Source: Gammaproteobacteria bacterium (GTDB lineage Bacteria > Pseudomonadota > Gammaproteobacteria > Chromatiales > Sedimenticolaceae). From it: a DNA stretch of 31,939 nucleotides. Both the position numbers and the translations under genes were made by a program. Shown here in pieces: positions 24,226 to 31,939 of the stretch. The stretch lies in the NCBI GenBank assembly GCA_020445165.1, contig JAGRHE010000014.1:1-31939 (forward strand), given 5' to 3'. Position 1 is the stretch's first letter; the number at the start of each line of letters is the position of its first letter. The notes beneath the pieces were generated by a model. It did not search any database and had not been told where the DNA came from. It saw nothing but the letters and a program-made list of their open reading frames with translations.

Positions 24226-27200
24226 AAGGCAATATCTCGCGCGAGAGCCATCGTCCGGACCAGGACTATTCGGGCGTGTTCCAGGTGCAGGGCGGCATGG
24301 TCACCGACGCCGATCTCGGTGAGCAGGCCACGATTGCACGCCGACGAGTCGACGACCTGGGCCTGGACACGGCCGGCTGCGGTGTACCGGTCGAAGGCGG
24401 AGCGGTGCAGTTCACCGGTGGCGGACTGCGCCTGGCCGAGGGCGTGGTGTATGCCGAAGGGGTGCGTGGTGAAACGCATGCGACCGCAGCCTTGTCCGGT
24501 CCCTTGTCGCTGTACCAGCTGCAACGCGACTTTCCGCTCGCGCCGCCAATGCCGACCACCGGTGAGCTGTTCGTGTACGTCGACGTCTGGGAACGTACGG
24601 TCACCCATCTCGAAGACCCGTTGCTGAGCGACCCGGGCCTGCACGGTGCTGAAACCGCAATGCGACTGCGGACGATGACGCAGCTGAAGTTCGCGCGCGT
24701 CAATCAGCTGGTTGCACTCGGCGACGCCAGCGGTCCACTGCCTCGAATCGGCGGTGGTGTGCTGAGCGTGACCCCGGTCGATCCCGAGACGATCGCCGAC
24801 GACTGTGATCCCTGTGCCGATGTCGTCACCGCCGGCCAGACGGTAAGCAATGGACTGTTCCGGATCGAGGTCGTGCATGTCTTCGGTGATCCACAGAGCC
24901 CCGACCGGATCGTCGTCGCCTGGTCGGACGAAAACGCTGCCGCGATCGCCCCGGCCGACGTCAACAGCGAAGACTTCAGTCGCGCCGGTGCCGTGTACGA
25001 GTTCTTCTCCTATGCCAGCGAGACCCACCTTGGCGTCCACGAGGCCAACGCCAGTGTCGCCCGCAGCAGTTTCGCAGAGAGCCTGGCCGCCGGTCCGGCG
25101 CAACCGGCCGCGCCGGAAGGCGGTGACTGGCCGTTCGTGCGCCGCTGGAGCGGTGCCGCGCAGATCGATTTCAGCACGAGTACGGTCGCCCGCGTCGGCG
25201 GCGGCTCCGGCATCAGCGTAAGCGGCAGCCGGGTGTCGCTGACGGTCGATGCCTTCACCGCCGAGATCGATTTCGACAACCGGCCGGTCGTCGCCGGTGA
25301 CTACTGGTTGATCGAGATGCGCCGGTTCGCCGAAACGCCGGTGCGTGTCGTGCAGCCGATCCCGCTCGGCATACGCCACCATTACTGCCCCTTGTTCCGG
25401 ATCAGCAATGGCACGGTCGAAACCCTGTCGGACGAGGAAACGCGTCGGCTGTCGTTCCCGACTCTGGCCGACCTGCCGGCATCACACATCGCTTTCGACA
25501 ACGGCTGCAGCAAGCTGTACGACGACGCCGAGAACGTGCAGGAAGCGCTCGACCGGCTGTGCGATATCGAGGCTGCCGACATCGCCTTCGATCCATCGGA
25601 CTGTCCGCGCCTGTTCGACAACACCGACAACCTCCAGGATGCGTTGATCAACCTGTGCAAGGTCGATTTCGGCACCGACCGCCTGCTGCGCCTGCTGCAC
25701 GACTGGGGCGTGGTGTGCGGTGTCATTCCGACGCGGGTCGCCAACCAGGCGTCGACGATCCGCTACTCGGCTGGCGCGATCCTGGATCGGGCCGGCGTGC
25801 TGGCCGATGTTCCTGCCGACACGGTCGACCTGTCCAAGCTGTTCGGTACGCGCTTCTTTCACTTCGAGAACAGGGAACTGTTCGACAAGCAGTTGCGTGC
25901 GGGACAGGTCTGCCTTGCACTGGCGATCGGCGAGGCAGGCAGAATCGAAACCCATCTCGCGCCGAAGGACATTGCCTTCGGTCCGGACCAGCCGACCCTG
26001 CTTTCTGTGTTCAATGAATGCCGCGAACAGAAGCCACCGTTCGATCCCAAGGACGATTTCACGACGCGCCCGCAGGCCGAGCGCGACGCGCTCGACAAGG
26101 TCGTCTACGGTGCGGCAAATCCGAAGCTGGCCGGTTCGCAACGGTTGAACGCAAAGGAGCAGCAGGTCGCACGCAGGTACAACGACGACCTGGTCACGCG
26201 CTTCAAGACCCATGTCGCCGATGATGTCGAAGCACAGCAGCTCGATCAGCGCATCAAGCAGATCGACGAGGAGTTCAGCGTCGACGGGACATCGGGACAG
26301 GTACGTGAAACGCGCCTCCTGCAGCGCGAAGCGGCCGTGTACGCGCTGGTCCGGGAGACCGATGCTGAACGCCTGCGGCGCTGCCTGTGTGATGCACTGT
26401 TGCCGCGCTGCCCGGTCCTGGGCAAGCCGCCGTTCCTGGTTCCGATCGCCTGCCTGGAAGGCGCCATCGAGGGTGACCGGATTTTCCTGCGCGACATCTG
26501 TGTCTCGTGCTGTCGCAAGCAGGCGATGAGCTGGCGCATGATGCAGTACTACTTCGCCGAGATTCGCGAGCAGTGGGGTGAGTCGTTGACCGGGTTCTGC
26601 TGTCCGGCCGAAGAAGGTGACGATGGCGTTGTGCGGCCGAAGCCAGGCGGCAATTTCAGCATCGGCGCGATAGAGAGCCAACTCACACCGCAGTTCTTTG
26701 GCGCACAGGCCGACAAGAGCCTGCGCATCCTGACCGGGCGCAATCCGCCGAGTGACTACGCGATACGGCCTGATATCGACGACCTGGGCATCGAGCAGGC
26801 GAAGACAGCGCTGGGCGGCAACGGTGTCGAGGTGGCGCAGACGATCGACGTCGATGACAGCAACGCGATCGGCAAGATCCGCGACGCCACGGCCGGGGTC
26901 ATGGCGCGCGACCTGGTGCTCGACGACGGGGCGCTGGCGCCCGGCGACAAGGTCGCGTTGATCGTCAAGGACGGTGTTGCGATCGACTACGTCAAGCTCG
27001 AAACGGGCGGCGGCAAATACATCTTCGACAAACCTGCGGCCGGTGGGGGCAGGGTATCCACGGACATCGGTCGCGATGTCGAAATCTCGGTGGCGGATCT
27101 CGAAGCACGGGTCAAGGCCACCGAGGACAGCGTCACCAAGACGGATGCCGAGTTCCAGGCCCTGCTTGCGGCGCAGGACCGGGAGCGCGCCAAGCAGACC

Positions 27201-27704
27201 GCCGAGGCCGAGAAAGATCTGGCCGAGCTGCGTGCTGCACGCTCGCAGCTGGGTGCGGAACTGACCGTGCTGCGCAAGGACATCGAACAGGCGCAGACCG
27301 ATCTCGGCAGGCTGAATGCGGAACGTGAGGCCGGCGCGGTCGAGCTCGAGGCAAGCCGCGCCGAGCTCGATGGCACGCTGGCCAACGTGCGTCGGGAGAT
27401 CGAGGTGGCGCAGGCCGACCTGGCCCGGATCAGCGAGCAGCAGAAGACGGTCGTGGCCGAGGCGCAGAAGGAACGCGACGCCGTGGTCACGTCGATCCGA
27501 CGCGAGACACCGGTGGCCGCCGTGGTCGAAGACCAACGCTTCTCGGCCGAGCTGGCGCGGCGCGGCGTGACCAACCTGGCCGGCCTGGCAGAGATGCCGG
27601 ATGAACAGTTGAAGGAGGCGGCCAGCAGCGCCGGCGTCAACCTGAATACCGCGCGCAAGCTCAAGCGCGATGCGGACGCGAAGCTCAATGCCCCGATTCG
27701 CTGA
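24222..27704 (+). CDS. DUF6519-type eCIS protein with Cys-rich region and C-terminal coiled coil (1160 aa)
   Basis: The opening MKGNISRESHRPDQDYSGVF and the following VQGGMVTDADLGEQATIARR match the DUF6519 start that recurs in eCIS loci. Further recognisable parts are LHDWGVVCGVIPTRVANQAS and RYSAGAILDRAGVLADVP (about residues 490-530). A Cys-rich stretch follows (about 720-800: CLCDALLPRCP, ICVSCCRKQ, GFCCPAEEG). A long coiled coil (about 959-1103) and a helix-hairpin-helix-like end (VTNLAGLAEMPDEQLKEAAS) close the protein. The location after the baseplate suggests a tail-fibre or target-binding role, but this is inferred. It is translationally coupled by ATGA to the previous gene. Confidence 0.75.
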   Translation: MKGNISRESHRPDQDYSGVFQVQGGMVTDADLGEQATIARRRVDDLGLDTAGCGVPVEGGAVQFTGGGLRLAEGVVYAEGVRGETHATAALSGPLSLYQLQRDFPLAPPMPTTGELFVYVDVWERTVTHLEDPLLSDPGLHGAETAMRLRTMTQLKFARVNQLVALGDASGPLPRIGGGVLSVTPVDPETIADDCDPCADVVTAGQTVSNGLFRIEVVHVFGDPQSPDRIVVAWSDENAAAIAPADVNSEDFSRAGAVYEFFSYASETHLGVHEANASVARSSFAESLAAGPAQPAAPEGGDWPFVRRWSGAAQIDFSTSTVARVGGGSGISVSGSRVSLTVDAFTAEIDFDNRPVVAGDYWLIEMRRFAETPVRVVQPIPLGIRHHYCPLFRISNGTVETLSDEETRRLSFPTLADLPASHIAFDNGCSKLYDDAENVQEALDRLCDIEAADIAFDPSDCPRLFDNTDNLQDALINLCKVDFGTDRLLRLLHDWGVVCGVIPTRVANQASTIRYSAGAILDRAGVLADVPADTVDLSKLFGTRFFHFENRELFDKQLRAGQVCLALAIGEAGRIETHLAPKDIAFGPDQPTLLSVFNECREQKPPFDPKDDFTTRPQAERDALDKVVYGAANPKLAGSQRLNAKEQQVARRYNDDLVTRFKTHVADDVEAQQLDQRIKQIDEEFSVDGTSGQVRETRLLQREAAVYALVRETDAERLRRCLCDALLPRCPVLGKPPFLVPIACLEGAIEGDRIFLRDICVSCCRKQAMSWRMMQYYFAEIREQWGESLTGFCCPAEEGDDGVVRPKPGGNFSIGAIESQLTPQFFGAQADKSLRILTGRNPPSDYAIRPDIDDLGIEQAKTALGGNGVEVAQTIDVDDSNAIGKIRDATAGVMARDLVLDDGALAPGDKVALIVKDGVAIDYVKLETGGGKYIFDKPAAGGGRVSTDIGRDVEISVADLEARVKATEDSVTKTDAEFQALLAAQDRERAKQTAEAEKDLAELRAARSQLGAELTVLRKDIEQAQTDLGRLNAEREAGAVELEASRAELDGTLANVRREIEVAQADLARISEQQKTVVAEAQKERDAVVTSIRRETPVAAVVEDQRFSAELARRGVTNLAGLAEMPDEQLKEAASSAGVNLNTARKLKRDADAKLNAPIR

Positions 27705-27715
27705 CGAGGTGCCAC

Positions 27716-29050
27716 ATGCCTTCCAGGACCAAGGTAAGACGCAAGCAGTTCCGGCGCGGTCGATCGAAGGGCGTGCGACGCGCGGCCTCGGTCAGTGCAT
27801 TGGCTGCGCGCAAGGAACTCAAGGCCGGGCAAGCCGCAGACCCGGAGGTGCTGATCGGCGGCGCGCATGATCCGGCTGAGAAAGATGCCGATCGCATGGC
27901 GTCGCAGGTGCTGGCCGGTGGTCGGGCGTCGGCGTCCACGACAGCGAATAGCACTGTGCACCGGCAGTGTGCCGAGTGCGAGAAAGAGCAGAAGGCGGAA
28001 CGTGCACCAGCATCCTCGCCGGCGATCGCAGCGGGCAGCAAGGCAGCTGGTGCGGGAGCGGCGGCATCGCAATCGATCCGTTCGCTCGGCACGGGGCAGC
28101 CACTGGCCAGGGCCGACCGCTCGTTCTTCGAGCCGCGTTTTGGCCGTGACCTGTCGGGCGTGCGCCTGCACGACGATGCGGCCGCCGATCGTGCGGCGCG
28201 TGGCATCGATGCGCGCGCATTCAGCTATGGCAACGATATCGCTTTCGCCGATGGCGAACGTGACAAGGGCGGCAGGCCGCTGTTGGCACATGAGTTGGCG
28301 CATGTCGCGCAGAACGCAGATTCGGCGCAGCGTTCGGTCCGGCGCGCGACGATAGCCACGGCCGATGGCCACGACAAGTACAAGAAGGTGCCGACCGGTC
28401 ACCGCAGCACCGTGCAAAAAGCGCTCGACCTGATCGAGAAGGCGATCAAGGCGAAGAAGTGCAAGGACTATTTCAAGGACAAGTGTACCGGTGGTTCGGC
28501 CGCGTCGGCCGAGTCGACGTTCAACGCCAACACGGTCTACTACCTCGCTGATCACACGACCCGTTTCGGCCTCAGCGACATCCGCACGGTGGCATCGGAC
28601 AAGCATGTTGTCGCCTACAACCAGTACGCGTACGACATCGGTCGCTGGGAGATCGCGGCGACGCTGCTGCACGAGATGTTCCATACCTGCGACATGAGCG
28701 AGGACGACATGGACGAGATCCTGGCCGAGGAGGCGACCGAGACGTGTGGCTTCTACGCGCCGTGGATCACGCAGATCAACCCGACGTCGCTGGATGTCGG
28801 TGACACCATCAAGCTGCGCGGCTACCAGCTGGGGCAGAACCAGGATGCCGATCACTATGTCACCATGGACGGCATCAAGATCACCGACTACCAGCGCTGG
28901 GAACAACCCAAGTCGGCATCGTCGGTGCGGGTCGAGTTCACGGTGCCCGAAGCGGTGAACACCAATGCCTGGTTCGCGAAGGACGTCGAGCTGGTCACGG
29001 TCAATCACGGCCACGAGAGCAACAAGAAGACGATCAATGTTGATCCCTGA
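27716..29050 (+). CDS. DUF4157 cargo-type protein with a second HExxH domain and C-terminal IPT/TIG-like domain (444 aa)
   Basis: A basic N-terminus (about 1-30) is followed by a leader LIGGAHDPAEKDADRMASQV and a CAECEKEQK segment. The DUF4157 domain follows (FFEPRFGRDLSGVRLHDDAA to LLAHELAHVAQ, with H192-E193-x2-H196). A second zinc-protease motif sits in LLHEMFHTCDMSEDD (H319-E320-x2-H323), with acidic E338/E339/E342 as possible third ligands. The end (about 350-444; WITQINPTSLDVGDTIKLRG, VRVEFTVPEAV) is IPT/TIG-like, an Ig fold used for binding. DUF4157 is typical of proteins loaded into eCIS particles, so this is probably a toxin or effector; substrate unknown. GAGGTG lies shortly upstream. 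Confidence 0.8.
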   Translation: MPSRTKVRRKQFRRGRSKGVRRAASVSALAARKELKAGQAADPEVLIGGAHDPAEKDADRMASQVLAGGRASASTTANSTVHRQCAECEKEQKAERAPASSPAIAAGSKAAGAGAAASQSIRSLGTGQPLARADRSFFEPRFGRDLSGVRLHDDAAADRAARGIDARAFSYGNDIAFADGERDKGGRPLLAHELAHVAQNADSAQRSVRRATIATADGHDKYKKVPTGHRSTVQKALDLIEKAIKAKKCKDYFKDKCTGGSAASAESTFNANTVYYLADHTTRFGLSDIRTVASDKHVVAYNQYAYDIGRWEIAATLLHEMFHTCDMSEDDMDEILAEEATETCGFYAPWITQINPTSLDVGDTIKLRGYQLGQNQDADHYVTMDGIKITDYQRWEQPKSASSVRVEFTVPEAVNTNAWFAKDVELVTVNHGHESNKKTINVDP

Positions 29051-29068
29051 ACGCCATGGCCGGTCGGC

Positions 29069-31939
29069 ATGGGTGACGTAAAGGCCCTCACCCGGAGCAC
29101 GAAGCACAAGCCGACGACACGCAGCGTCGTGCGCCGGCATGCGGTTGCACGTGACACCGCCGGTGTCGCACATGGCGTCGCGCGGCTTCTGCAGCCGGCA
29201 CTCAAGGTCGGTGCCGCCAATGATCCGCTGGAGCACGAGGCTGAGGCGACCGCAGAACGCGTGGTCACCATGTCGGCGCCGGTGCCGGATGACAGTCCGG
29301 TCTCCCCAGGTTCCGGAGCGGACGCTGGCCCGGTGGGATCGGCGTCAGTCCGCGAGCTTCATCGCTTTCCCCAGATCGATCAGGACAGCCAGCCGGACAC
29401 CGAGGTGTTTGACGGCGAGCCGGCGATCCCGGCCGATCACCAGGACCCCGACGTCGCGGCCGGCGAGAACGTCGACACCGCAGGACTGCAGCACGACGAG
29501 TTCGCCGAGATCGAGTCCGGCGAACCGGCAGCTCCGGAGGAACAGATCAACCTGGTGCCGGACGGGCCGGCGGTCGGCGCCGAGGGCGGTGACGCGCCGG
29601 CAGCCGTAAACAGCGCGGTGGCCCAACCGGGCGCCGGACGACCGTTGCCGCTGGCGGTGCGCAACTTCATGGAGCCGCGCTTCGGTGTCGATTTTTCGGA
29701 CGTGCGCATCCACGACACGCCGGCCGACCGGCACAACGCCGAGCGCATCGGTGCACGCGCATTCACTCACCGCCATCACATCTGGATGGGCGAGGGCGAG
29801 AGCGTCGACAACCGGCGCCTGCTGGCGCACGAGCTGACCCACGTCGTGCAGCAGACCCGTCGAACGCCGCTGACCGGCGTGTCGGCATTGAGCCGGGACG
29901 TGGTGAACGCCGCGCCGACCGTTCAGCGCGGCTGGCTGCGCAACAAGGCCGAGCGGGTCGCGCGTAACGTGCCCGGCTATACGCTGCTGAGCGTGATCCT
30001 GGGCAAGAGTCCGATCACCGGCGACCGGGTGCCGCGCACGGCCGAGAACCTGGTCGGCGGTTTTCTCGGCCTGCTGCCTGGCGGCAATCTGATCTTTGAA
30101 AAGCTCAAGGAAACACGGGCGCTGCAGCGGGCATTCGACTGGGTGTCGACGCGCCTGTCCGAACTCAACATCACCTGGAGTCGGATCAAGGGACTGATCT
30201 CCGATTTCATCGACGAGATGCCGGCCTGGTCCCCGCTGAAGGTCGCCAAGCGCATCTTCAAGCCGCTGGTGCAGGACATCATCACCTTCGTCCGTGAGAT
30301 CAAGGACAAGATTCTCGAATTCATCATCCGCGGTGCGCTGGCGCTGGCCGGTTCCTTCGGTGAAAAGGTCTGGGCGGTGATCGAGAAGGCGCGTGACACC
30401 ATCTCGCTGATCCTCAACGACCCAATCGGATTCGCGAAGAACCTGGTCAACGCAGTGGTCAAGGGCTTCCGCCAGTTCAGTGACAACATCTGGACGCATC
30501 TGAAGGCCGGCCTGATGGGCTGGTTGTTCGGCACGCTGCAGGGCATGCAGATCGAGCTGCCGGCGAAACTCGACTTCAAGGGCATCATCTCGGTCGTGCT
30601 GCAGCTGCTGGGCGTGACCTATGCCAACTTCCGCCGGATGCTGGTCAAGCGCCTGGGTACCGGCGGTGAGAAGAAGGTGTCGTACCTGGAGAAGTCCGTC
30701 GCCGTGGTAAAGATCCTGGTCAAGGAGGGCTTTCTCGGGATCTGGCAGCGCCTGCTGCAGATGATCGAGGGCTTCAAGACCACGGTGATCGACGGTATCC
30801 GTGACTTTGTCATGAAGACCATCGTGCAGGGCGCCGTGTCGTGGATCGCGTCACTGTCCAATCCGGTCGGCGCGATCGTCAAGATCGCCCTGTCGATCTA
30901 CAACATGATCAAGACCTTCATTGAGCGTCTTGACCAGATCCTCGACGTCGCGCGTTCGATCTTCTCGTCGATTGGCGCGATTGCTCGCGGCAAGATCAAG
31001 GATGCCGCGGATTTCATCGAGAAGACCATCGCGTCGACGATCCCGGTCTTTCTTGCCTTTGTGTCAGCACTGATTCCTGTCAGCGGAATCACCAAGACCA
31101 TCCGCGGAATCATCGACAGATTACAGAAGCCGGTCCTGCGCGCGATGGACAAGATGGTCAGCTTCCTGGTCAAGAAGGCGAAGAAACTGTTCGCCAGGAT
31201 CCTCGGCAAGGTCAATAAGAAACGCAAACTGCCCAGCCACGGCTTCGTCGTCGGCAAAGAGCCGCACCAGCTGGTGCCGGTCAGGCAGGGCAAGCGGTTC
31301 GCGCTCGAAATTGCGTCGGACAAGCCGCGCCCGGCCGACGTGGTGCAGGAAGAGATGAACAGCGAGGCGCAGAAGGCGGCCGGGTACGGCGACGATTCGA
31401 AGTGTGTCAATGCCTTCGAGGAAGCATTCAAGACCGAGATCGACGAAGCGCAGGCGGCAATGGCGAAGGTCGATGGGTCACAGCAGAAGGCATCATCGAA
31501 GCGACCTGCCGACAAGGCGACGCAGGAAACCGGTGATGCCGCCAGTAAGCTGTCCAAGCTCGGGCCGTGCATCGCGGATAACCCATTCCTGGAGGACGAG
31601 CCGGAGGATGGTGCGATCATCCGGGCACGCGAACCGCGCATCGCCGGTATCGAGGGTGACGCGGATCTGTATGCGAACCGCGGTGAGGTAACGCGCAAGA
31701 CCCTTGCCGAAACGGGTGAGAAGGCGGGGCTGGGTGAAAAGGGTATTCAGCGCCTGTCCAATTACTATGAAAACGACCACATCCCGGAGAAGAGCCTGGG
31801 CTTCCTGGTTCAGTCTTATGTACAAGGCAAGCTCAAGGATGCGATCGCCGAGGGACAGCGCGACGGCGATCCGGTGCCGGAACCCTATCTTGGCGACATC
31901 GACACGCGCGCTGTGGGCAAGGAAGGTCAGCAGCTGCCG
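29069..31939 (+). CDS. Large DUF4157 eCIS cargo/toxin-type protein (at least 957 aa, 3' end outside the window)
   Basis: The frame stays open from ATG 29069 to the window edge. The N-terminal leader includes VGAANDPLEHEAEATAERVV. Acidic low-complexity sequence precedes a DUF4157 domain (FMEPRFGVDFSDVRIHDTPA to LLAHELTHVVQQ, with H254-E255-x2-H258). Residues about 286-712 are amphipathic helices with hydrophobic stretches (for example PVFLAFVSALIPVSGI) and the pattern WVSTRLSELNITWSRIKGLI, which recurs in large eCIS DUF4157 proteins. The last part contains NYYENDHIPEKSL (D903, H904), a possible nuclease-like DHxP motif. A pore-forming or membrane-active role, a tape-measure role, or a toxin with a C-terminal domain beyond the edge are all possible. 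Confidence 0.8.
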   Translation, partial: MGDVKALTRSTKHKPTTRSVVRRHAVARDTAGVAHGVARLLQPALKVGAANDPLEHEAEATAERVVTMSAPVPDDSPVSPGSGADAGPVGSASVRELHRFPQIDQDSQPDTEVFDGEPAIPADHQDPDVAAGENVDTAGLQHDEFAEIESGEPAAPEEQINLVPDGPAVGAEGGDAPAAVNSAVAQPGAGRPLPLAVRNFMEPRFGVDFSDVRIHDTPADRHNAERIGARAFTHRHHIWMGEGESVDNRRLLAHELTHVVQQTRRTPLTGVSALSRDVVNAAPTVQRGWLRNKAERVARNVPGYTLLSVILGKSPITGDRVPRTAENLVGGFLGLLPGGNLIFEKLKETRALQRAFDWVSTRLSELNITWSRIKGLISDFIDEMPAWSPLKVAKRIFKPLVQDIITFVREIKDKILEFIIRGALALAGSFGEKVWAVIEKARDTISLILNDPIGFAKNLVNAVVKGFRQFSDNIWTHLKAGLMGWLFGTLQGMQIELPAKLDFKGIISVVLQLLGVTYANFRRMLVKRLGTGGEKKVSYLEKSVAVVKILVKEGFLGIWQRLLQMIEGFKTTVIDGIRDFVMKTIVQGAVSWIASLSNPVGAIVKIALSIYNMIKTFIERLDQILDVARSIFSSIGAIARGKIKDAADFIEKTIASTIPVFLAFVSALIPVSGITKTIRGIIDRLQKPVLRAMDKMVSFLVKKAKKLFARILGKVNKKRKLPSHGFVVGKEPHQLVPVRQGKRFALEIASDKPRPADVVQEEMNSEAQKAAGYGDDSKCVNAFEEAFKTEIDEAQAAMAKVDGSQQKASSKRPADKATQETGDAASKLSKLGPCIADNPFLEDEPEDGAIIRAREPRIAGIEGDADLYANRGEVTRKTLAETGEKAGLGEKGIQRLSNYYENDHIPEKSLGFLVQSYVQGKLKDAIAEGQRDGDPVPEPYLGDIDTRAVGKEGQQLP

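Noticed and set aside
25482..29236. 684- and 749-aa minus-strand ORFs opposite the DUF6519 and DUF4157 genes
   Set aside because: They show no domain patterns and mirror the codon bias of the plus-strand genes.
29345..30499. 384-aa minus-strand ORF and other minus-strand ORFs opposite the last gene
   Set aside because: The plus strand reads through without a stop and contains a DUF4157 domain and a recognised helical eCIS region. The minus frames are shadows.

Overview
The window is about 32 kb of GC-rich DNA with dense, overlapping genes. It most likely comes from a proteobacterium, probably a gammaproteobacterium. That guess rests on a LutABC lactate-oxidation operon, a HipBA toxin-antitoxin pair, an IS5-type insertion sequence and the 3' half of a class II (leucine-type) tRNA. 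No ribosomal marker is present, so the assignment is tentative.

Layout. Positions 1-304 hold the end of an IS5-family element, cut by the window edge. Positions 340-393 hold a tRNA-Leu-like 3' half with no 5' half, which looks like the attachment-site scar of an integrated element. Positions 703-3715 (minus strand) carry lutA-lutB-lutC plus one small unrecognised ORF. Positions 3906-5569 (minus) carry hipB-hipA behind a strong promoter with ATGCAT sites. Positions 5776-6600 (minus) carry a DUF429 protein.

From about 6666 to the right edge, all on the plus strand, lies an extracellular contractile injection system (eCIS), a phage-tail-like particle related to Afp, PVC and MAC. It opens with a winged-helix/BTAD (SARP-type) activator. 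Next come one sheath gene, one inner-tube gene, a zinc-ribbon T4-baseplate-like protein, a Glu/Arg tandem-repeat protein, an Afp16/Pvc16-type terminator, an Afp15-type AAA+ ATPase and a small unknown. The baseplate follows: CIS-tube protein, LysM-like protein, gpD/gp27-like hub, gp5/gpV-like spike, gp25, two J-like proteins and a gpI-like protein with a probable beta-helix. A 1160-residue DUF6519-type protein comes next. Two DUF4157 cargo-type proteins end the window; the second runs off the right edge.

How it works together (family knowledge plus inference): the tube and sheath polymerise on the baseplate, the terminator caps them, and the ATPase assists assembly or remodelling. The DUF4157 proteins are the likely payload. 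Many junctions are ATGA or TGATG overlaps, so the block is probably one operon. The most notable observations are an exact 11-bp-period repeat array in front of the sheath gene that fits a SARP operator, a cargo protein with two separate HExxH motifs, and a stand-alone protein built from repeats that normally sit inside DUF4157 proteins. No separate PAAR protein or canonical tape-measure gene is visible in the window.
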